A stretch of DNA of 10,265 nt. It comes from Desulfuromonadaceae bacterium (GTDB lineage Bacteria; Desulfobacterota; Desulfuromonadia; Geobacterales; Pseudopelobacteraceae). How positions within the stretch are numbered: position 1 is the first letter of the stretch; every line of letters begins with the position of its first letter. Shown here in pieces: positions 6,429 to 10,265 of this stretch. The stretch is taken from the NCBI GenBank assembly GCA_028686145.1, contig JAQUCQ010000093.1, forward strand, positions 1 through 10,265. Reading direction: 5' to 3'. A program made the position numbers and the translations under genes. Below the pieces are notes generated by a model. It had not been told where the DNA came from. It ran no database searches and saw only the letters and a program-made list of their open reading frames with translations.

Positions 6429-7175
6429 TTATTGGACTTCAAATCCGTGCTTTTTCAGAATATTCTTTGCTTCAATCGATTTCAGGAAATTGTAAAACGT
6501 CATAATTTCATCTCTTTTTGCGCCCGTGGTTGTCACGGCCATCATGTAGACCACCCGTGGATACAAATCCGTGGGCACGCTAAATAGAATTTTTGCATTT
6601 TGGGCCATCATGGCGTCAGTCCTATACACAAATGCGCCATCAACTTCTCCCCTATCCGCATACATCATGCAATCACGTACATCACGCGCCATAACCAATT
6701 TTTTCTCCAAAGCCTTCTCGATTCCCGCCTTTCTGATCGCATGCATTGCATAGTCACCGGCCGGCACGAACTTCGGGCTTCCTAAGGCGATCTTGTCAAG
6801 CCTGGCAATATCCTGCATCCCCTGGATGCTGCCTTTGTCCGCATGCCGCGGTATCCCGGCAAAGACAAGAGTGTTATAAGCAAAAGCGCCAACAGTGGAC
6901 GCATCGACATGCTTCTTGCTCTTCATGTACTCCATCCACTCAAGATTGGCCACAAAGACGACATCAACCTTCAAACCGTTGTCCATCTGCTTGGCAAGCG
7001 CCCCGGAAGCAAGATAGCTTTTAGTAATGGTAACTTCGGGATTTTTTACCGAATAACTGGCAGACAGCTCATTCAAAACATCCTTCAAGCCAACTCCGGC
7101 TCCGATGGCAATGTCATTAGCATGAGCGCAGTAAGGCAGCAGGATCAAGTAAATGGTGAAAATCAGTTTTTTCAT
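6429..7175 (-). CDS. modA: ModA, periplasmic molybdate/tungstate-binding protein
   Basis: A 248-residue precursor with a signal peptide (MKKLIFTIYLILLPYCAHA, residues 1-19). Family landmarks: SGALAKQMDNG (58-67, oxyanion-binding Ser), LGSPKFVPAGDYA (131-143), and DVRDCMMYADRGEVDGAFVYRTDA (165-188, with the Tyr of the binding site). The loop that carries the first binding Ser in E. coli ModA (AAASLT) reads GAGVGLK here, so that Ser is lacking, which could shift oxyanion preference. ATG 7175 is chosen over 7184 because GAGGAG stands 8 bases upstream. Its ATG overlaps the stop of the NifX-like gene (ATGA), so the two are translationally coupled. It delivers substrate to ModBC, encoded beyond the porin gene. 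Confidence 0.93.
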   Translation of the reverse strand: MKKLIFTIYLILLPYCAHANDIAIGAGVGLKDVLNELSASYSVKNPEVTITKSYLASGALAKQMDNGLKVDVVFVANLEWMEYMKSKKHVDASTVGAFAYNTLVFAGIPRHADKGSIQGMQDIARLDKIALGSPKFVPAGDYAMHAIRKAGIEKALEKKLVMARDVRDCMMYADRGEVDGAFVYRTDAMMAQNAKILFSVPTDLYPRVVYMMAVTTTGAKRDEIMTFYNFLKSIEAKNILKKHGFEVQ

Positions 7176-7558
7176 TGAATACACTCCTCTAAGAAATTTT
7201 CCGTGTAATGTGCCTTACAAATCCACGGGGCAGACGAGCTTCTGAGCACATCTTGCAATTGATCAATTATTGTTCCCACAGCGACACGGCTCCCGGTCTT
7301 CATGGGATGAATATGGCGTGACACCAGTTTTGCAGCTGCCGGCCCGTTAATCTCCTTTGCACAGACGATGGCGCACTCTTTTAGTGCTTCAACCCTGGCG
7401 TTAATTTTGTCGTCCTCGTTGACGGCATCCTCTCTGATAAAAACGGTTGTCACATAATATGACTCTTCCGGGCCTATATCCCACACCGAGTAGCTACTGG
7501 CCTTGCGAAAGTTTTCGTCAATAACTGCACCATTTGAGGTTGTAAATGCGACTTTCAT
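7172..7558 (-). CDS. NifX-like dinitrogenase iron-molybdenum cofactor domain protein
   Basis: A 128-residue protein that starts MKVAFTTSNG and continues VIDENFRKASSYSVWDIG, the typical start of the NifX/NifB-C-terminal/VnfX domain family. It has a ribonuclease-H-like fold known to carry Fe-Mo-S clusters or precursors in nitrogenase maturation. Residues 54-82 (ARVEALKECAIVCAKEINGPAAAKLV) are the conserved central helix region with Cys62 and Cys66, and a further Cys-containing tail (WICKAHYTENFLEECIQ) follows. The ATG at 7558 is used because AGGAG is 6 bases upstream; the ATG at 7564 touches that site. It overlaps modA by ATGA. No nitrogenase genes are in the window, so a role in holding or inserting imported Mo/W, or in sensing it, is inferred from context only. 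Confidence 0.8.
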   Translation of the reverse strand: MKVAFTTSNGAVIDENFRKASSYSVWDIGPEESYYVTTVFIREDAVNEDDKINARVEALKECAIVCAKEINGPAAAKLVSRHIHPMKTGSRVAVGTIIDQLQDVLRSSSAPWICKAHYTENFLEECIQ

Positions 7559-7590
7559 AACCATCTCCTGCGCGGCACGTTATTTTGCTG

Positions 7591-7711
7591 GTTCACCCGG
7601 CATCAATCCATGCCGAAAGGTGAACACCGCACGCCGTTGTGCGGCGTCGGTGACGTCATTGTCTCTATATGCCAGGCAACCGCCTTGGTTCCCGGCGAGG
7701 ACTGCCAAAGG
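7591..7711 (-). ncRNA. Structured intercistronic RNA element (candidate, unknown class)
   Basis: The 164 bases between orf83 and the NifX-like gene fold into consecutive hairpins. Stem A: CACCG 7625-7629 and ACGCCG 7631-7636 pair with CGGCGT 7642-7647 and CGGTG 7648-7652 (11 bp, one bulge, 5-base loop). Stem B: GTTCACC 7591-7597 with GGTGAAC 7619-7625 enclosing CGGCAT 7598-7603 with ATGCCG 7610-7615 (7 + 6 bp). Stem C: CCTTGG 7683-7688 with CCAAAGG 7705-7711, with an alternative CGCC/GGCG pairing at 7681-7697. There is no T run, so it is not a plain terminator. Stem B ends about 25 bases before the downstream ribosome site. It could be a riboswitch, processing site or degenerate repeat. I could not match it by eye to the Moco RNA motif. 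Confidence 0.4.
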
Positions 7712-7722
7712 TCATAAATTTC

Positions 7723-7974
7723 TTAATGTTGAGTTTTATGACCAGCAGACATCGTATTTTTGATTCTGCAACCAATGGCTAGCGGGAGTACCTGCCTGTG
7801 ACGCCTGAATGCGTCTTCGCTATTCCGGCCGTCAGTTATAATTACGTCTTCATGGGTATAACGGGTAAGCGCAAAGCTTTTGCCGTTCTCTCGCAAAAAG
7901 ACTTCTATCGAGAAATCTATCCCCAAAATGGTAACTTTCGACTTTCTAACCATTTCTGAATATTCCAGTTCCAT
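7723..7974 (-). CDS. Small conserved-looking hypothetical protein heading the mod operon
   Basis: An 83-residue protein I do not recognise. AAGG 10 bases before the ATG supports the start. Residues 13-39 look like paired beta strands (KVTILGIDFSIEVFLRENG), followed by a charged middle with NSEDAFRRHRQVLPLAIGCR (about 51-70), a helix then a strand. There is no signal peptide or membrane segment, so it should be cytoplasmic. It is the first gene after the double ModE-box region and precedes the structured RNA element and the NifX-like gene, so it is expected to be induced when Mo/W is scarce. Its position suggests a job in metal handling together with the NifX-like protein, but nothing in the residues (one Cys, three or four His) proves metal binding. 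Confidence 0.6.
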   Translation of the reverse strand: MELEYSEMVRKSKVTILGIDFSIEVFLRENGKSFALTRYTHEDVIITDGRNSEDAFRRHRQVLPLAIGCRIKNTMSAGHKTQH

Positions 7975-8009
7975 ACGGCTTCACCTTAAGTGGTAAGGGT
8001 ACAAATATC

Positions 8010-8031
8010 CGGTATGCATTTGATTATAACG
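8010..8031 (-). promoter_or_regulatory. ModE half-sites with non-standard spacing
   Basis: CGGTAT (8010-8015) and ATAACG (8026-8031) match both ModE half-sites but are 10, not 12, bases apart. It lies between the 8078 box and the orf83 start. It may be a weak auxiliary site or chance. Confidence 0.25.
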
Positions 8032-8077
8032 CCAGACCGAGCTCAATTCAGAGACATGGCAGCTTCTGCCCACCTAC

Positions 8078-8109
8078 CGTTGTATAACTAACTACATAAT
8101 GCATGCCAA
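8078..8109 (-). promoter_or_regulatory. ModE box and main promoter of the orf83-nifX-modA operon
   Basis: On the plus strand CGTTGTAT, 7 bases, TACATAATG (8078-8101) aligns with the E. coli modA operator layout with few differences. On the minus strand TTGGCA (8109-8104) and TATACA (8086-8081) form a -35/-10 pair with a 17-base spacer, and the box fills the spacer. Transcription would start about 100 bases before orf83. Confidence 0.65.
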
Positions 8110-8167
8110 AAACCAATCACCACATAACATACTGTAATAACTTGGTTTAAATATAAAGACAGGCAGG

Positions 8168-8194
8168 ACGCTATATTTTTAGCTATATAACGAT
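8168..8194 (-). promoter_or_regulatory. Second, upstream ModE box of the mod operon
   Basis: CGCTAT (8169-8174), 12 bases, ATAACG (8187-8192) followed by AT: a perfect match to the ModE operator. Its centre is 91 bases from the centre of the 8078 box. Both are followed by GCATGC and an A-rich run, suggesting a duplicated control segment. It may support repression by looping or mark an upstream second promoter (TTGTTT on the minus strand is a weak -35). The rest of the 315-base gap 7975-8289 holds no gene. Confidence 0.75.
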
Positions 8195-8289
8195 GCATGC
8201 TGTTTAAAAACAATGCACTGACATGAGGCAGGAAGCAGTAAAAGAGAGGGCAAAAGGTGGGATTGAACAAGAGTTATAGCAACAAGATA

Positions 8290-9318
8290 TTAGGCCAGCA
8301 GCGGTGTGTGCGAAATCCGTTCACCGTTCCGTAATGCATTCCGAACAGCTCCCAGCTTGGCATCCATCTCTTCAAACAAAGCAAGATTAGCCCGTTCGCT
8401 ATTGCTGGTCTCAATTATGGCACTGATACCGCCGTTTTTGAAAACCAGACGCCGGTCTCCCATCAGGGCCAGGATCGGATCATGGGTGGCCATGAGCACG
8501 ATCTTACGCTTGTCCACCAGGGTGTGCACCGCCCGCTTGCGGTCAATACCGGCATTCTCAATCTCGTCGATCAGGACAATGGGCGACGTGCTGAGACAGG
8601 AGGTGTCGGCAATCATCAAGGCGCGTGACTGCCCTCCTGAAAGAGCCGTAACCGGCGTCTGTGGTGTGAATTTTTCCCCGGCCAGATCGTTGGCCAGCTT
8701 GATGATGGCAGCGGTTACTGAGGGAATATCATCAACCATCCGGCTTTCGGCGTGCATGGTGATGAATTCCTCCACGGTAAGATCCATGACGAAATTCATG
8801 TTCTGTGAAAGTTGCGCGACCAGTTTATGCTCGATGGAAAAACGCTGGGACGGATCGGGCGCGGCGCCGTTAATCAGAATGGTGCGCCCGGTAGGCGTGT
8901 CTCCCTGGGCCATCCATTCGATGTCAGCCAGAAAACGGCTTTTACCCGAACCGGTCGGACCAACGATACAGATCACCTCACCCGGTTTCACGGTCAAGTC
9001 AAACTCCTCCGCTCGGCCGCTCTTGTCATGTCCGCCCCGGATGGTGATGGATTCGATGTGGGCGTTGTCGATGCCGCTCTTCAGATTTTCCAGCAGTTCC
9101 ATAAAAGCCGTGAAACGTTCGGCCAGAGTTTGCCGCTCAAGTCCCAGATCCTCAAGCAGTTCCGCGTCCAGAGAGGCGAAATAATCCGCCGTACTGATCT
9201 CTTCGGCCGGCAGTTCCAACCCGAGCGAACTGAAGAAATCCCCGGCAAAAGGCGCCAGGCGAAGAAGTTCAGCCGTTGGCAGGGAAAGCAGCTCCCTATT
9301 TTCTGTATCAATCAACAT
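8290..9318 (-). CDS. Cytoplasmic ABC-type ATPase with extra N-terminal domain
   Basis: A 342-residue protein. Residues about 1-80 are an acidic helical domain (LLRLAPFAGDFFSSLGLELP, then ISTADYFASLDAELLEDLGL) that recalls the DUF1858/ScdA-N type of fold. Residues 90-300 are an ABC ATPase: Walker A GPTGSGKS (120-127), Q-loop near SQNMNF (171-176), signature LSGGQSRAL (226-234), Walker B IVLIDEI (247-253, catalytic Glu252) and His279. A helical tail (305-342) follows. No membrane segments are present. ATG 9318 is preferred over 9324 because AAAGG is 6 bases upstream. It follows the GTPase gene by a few bases in one operon. It could drive an ABC importer with the upstream binding protein, but the N-terminal domain and the paired GTPase hint at a metal-delivery or ATP-driven remodelling role instead. 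Confidence 0.8.
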   Translation of the reverse strand: MLIDTENRELLSLPTAELLRLAPFAGDFFSSLGLELPAEEISTADYFASLDAELLEDLGLERQTLAERFTAFMELLENLKSGIDNAHIESITIRGGHDKSGRAEEFDLTVKPGEVICIVGPTGSGKSRFLADIEWMAQGDTPTGRTILINGAAPDPSQRFSIEHKLVAQLSQNMNFVMDLTVEEFITMHAESRMVDDIPSVTAAIIKLANDLAGEKFTPQTPVTALSGGQSRALMIADTSCLSTSPIVLIDEIENAGIDRKRAVHTLVDKRKIVLMATHDPILALMGDRRLVFKNGGISAIIETSNSERANLALFEEMDAKLGAVRNALRNGERISHTPLLA

Positions 9319-9327
9319 CGGCATCCT

Positions 9328-10014
9328 TTATTTGAAATCCATCTTTTTGACGTTGCCCATCTGGAAATCGCTACCGATCTTGCGTTGGCCGAGGCAATAG
9401 GAGCAGAGGGCCGCTGGCATACTGAAGCGGAGCAACCGCCCATCCAAATCGGGAGTTTCCGGCGCATTGAGCAACAGTTTGCCCAGTTCGTGCCCCCCCT
9501 GGCCGGTCAGGCCGTTGACGTTAATGATGGTGCCGTTGGCGTTGACCTGACGTACGCGGTAGGAAAACACTTCGCGCTCGGCCTGCGAGACAATATCCCC
9601 CTTGGTGATGACCACCACATCGGACATTTTCAGCATCGGCCCGATCTTCTTGGGGGTATCAACCCCGCTCAGGTTGTCGATTACGCAGACCGCCAATACC
9701 CCCTGAATATGCGGGGCGCAACGGTTGCAAAGCCCGGCGCTCTCGATCACCAGCAGATCAAAACCTTTTTCCGCCCCCCAGGAGAGACAATCGCTGACAT
9801 TGCTGACAAAGAAATGGTCGGGACAGAGATTGCCCGACAAGCCGCTCATGACTGCTACTCCCTGTTTTTCATACACCGATTGGTCCTGGGTGGAAAGACT
9901 GTCGAACTTCACGACGCCAACGTGCACACCTTCCCGCTGCAACGCCGCGATGGCCTTGATCGTCACGGCGGTCTTGCCCGACGACGGAGGGCCGGCTATC
10001 GTGATCAGCTTCAT
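9328..10014 (-). CDS. SIMIBI-class GTPase (HypB/UreG/CobW-like) with two CxxC pairs
   Basis: A 228-residue GTPase. P-loop GPPSSGKT (8-15), an Asp in VVKFDS (38) where the family's switch I Asp sits, ESAG (91-94) as the Walker B/switch II region, and TKGD (137-140) as the base-recognition motif. ESAG is followed by LCNRCAPH (95-102), a CxxC plus His cluster placed like the metal site of HypB or UreG, and the C-terminus carries a second pair, LCSYC (203-207). Four Cys and a His could bind a metal or Fe-S cluster. By analogy it is a metallochaperone GTPase working on metal or cofactor insertion. Its ATG overlaps the stop of the upstream binding-protein gene (ATGA), so the products are made together. 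The metal is unknown; Ni, Co, Mo or W are all possible. Confidence 0.8.
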   Translation of the reverse strand: MKLITIAGPPSSGKTAVTIKAIAALQREGVHVGVVKFDSLSTQDQSVYEKQGVAVMSGLSGNLCPDHFFVSNVSDCLSWGAEKGFDLLVIESAGLCNRCAPHIQGVLAVCVIDNLSGVDTPKKIGPMLKMSDVVVITKGDIVSQAEREVFSYRVRQVNANGTIINVNGLTGQGGHELGKLLLNAPETPDLDGRLLRFSMPAALCSYCLGQRKIGSDFQMGNVKKMDFK

Positions 10015-10265
10015 TGCGGCTCCCCACGGAACGCCTGCAAAAAGGAAGCATTGGTGTCGGCAATCAAAGCCTTGAGGTCATTGTTTTTGACATAATCCCA
10101 GCCGATCCACTTAAAGGTGGCACTCTCCGGCAGGCGGTTGTCAACCTCGGGATGCACGGCCGGAAAAGCCGCTCCAGCACAGATTGCCGCCACTTCAGGG
10201 CCGTTCAGGAAATCGATCAGGTTGCGCAGTTCCTCGCGCTTATCCGCCTTGACCAGCATGGTGAC
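10011..10265 (-). CDS. ABC transporter substrate-binding protein, C-terminal part
   Basis: Runs off the right edge; 84 C-terminal residues are visible, with the frame open through the edge. LRNLIDFLNGPEVAAICAG followed by FPAVHPEVDNRLPE and FKWIGWDYVKNNDLKALI resembles the C-terminal lobe of iron/spermidine-type periplasmic binding proteins (SBP_bac_6-like), where the segment 'F.A.HPEV...LP' is common. The ligand cannot be told. It ends in an ATGA overlap with the GTPase gene and is first in the visible trio. No permease is seen between it and the ATPase; one may lie beyond the window. Confidence 0.7.
   Translation of the reverse strand, partial: VTMLVKADKREELRNLIDFLNGPEVAAICAGAAFPAVHPEVDNRLPESATFKWIGWDYVKNNDLKALIADTNASFLQAFRGEPQ

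Noticed and set aside
7561..7722. A known Moco or GEMM riboswitch in the intercistronic gap
   Set aside because: Stems are clear, but I could not match the conserved loop sequences of either class by eye, so I left it as an unassigned structured element.
8088..8270. A 60-codon minus-strand ORF in the operon control region
   Set aside because: It runs through both ModE boxes and a promoter, is rich in hydrophobic residues by base composition, and has no convincing ribosome site.
8812..10095. A 427-codon plus-strand open frame across the ATPase and GTPase genes
   Set aside because: Antisense to two genes with complete nucleotide-binding motifs; no ribosome site or family resemblance.
1..10265. 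CRISPR arrays, tRNA or rRNA genes and intact insertion sequences
   Set aside because: No regularly spaced repeats, tRNA-like cloverleaf, rRNA sequence or transposase gene was seen.

Overview
The window reads as a molybdate (or tungstate) uptake and regulation locus of a Gram-negative, probably strictly anaerobic bacterium, most like the Geobacter/Pelobacter group of the former Deltaproteobacteria. That guess rests on the tandem-Mop ModE, an OprO/P-type porin inside the mod operon and the style of the proteins; no rRNA or other species marker is present. Nearly every gene lies on the minus strand, so transcription runs right to left.

Region by region, from right to left: (1) 10265-8290 holds a tightly packed trio: the 3' end of an ABC substrate-binding protein, a SIMIBI-type GTPase with two CxxC pairs, and a cytoplasmic ABC ATPase with an extra N-terminal domain. 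(2) 8289-7975 is a control region with two ModE boxes. (3) 7974-3159 is the mod operon: a small hypothetical protein, a 164-base intercistronic stretch that can fold into strong hairpins, a NifX-like protein, ModA, a third ModE box, an outer-membrane porin, ModB and ModC. (4) 3158-1271 is the only plus-strand block: a PLP aminotransferase preceded by remnants of a SEC-C zinc-motif gene. It looks like an insertion. (5) 1270-1124 keeps a ModE box fused almost directly to the last ~35 codons of a second, deleted porin. (6) 972-148 encodes ModE, followed by a rho-independent terminator, another ModE box and the first 18 codons of modD at the left edge.

The genes form one circuit. ModE, with a DNA-binding domain and two oxyanion-binding Mop domains, should bind boxes of the form CGNTAT-N12-ATAACG when Mo/W is plentiful and repress modD, the orf83-nifX-modA promoter, the porin and (formerly) the deleted porin copy. 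ModA captures the oxyanion in the periplasm, ModB and ModC move it inward, and the co-regulated porin is a plausible outer-membrane entry route. The NifX-like protein and its small neighbour could handle the metal after entry. The most notable points are the ModE-controlled porin within the mod operon, the uncharacterised small gene plus structured intercistronic RNA at the operon head, and the GTPase/ATPase/binding-protein trio next door.
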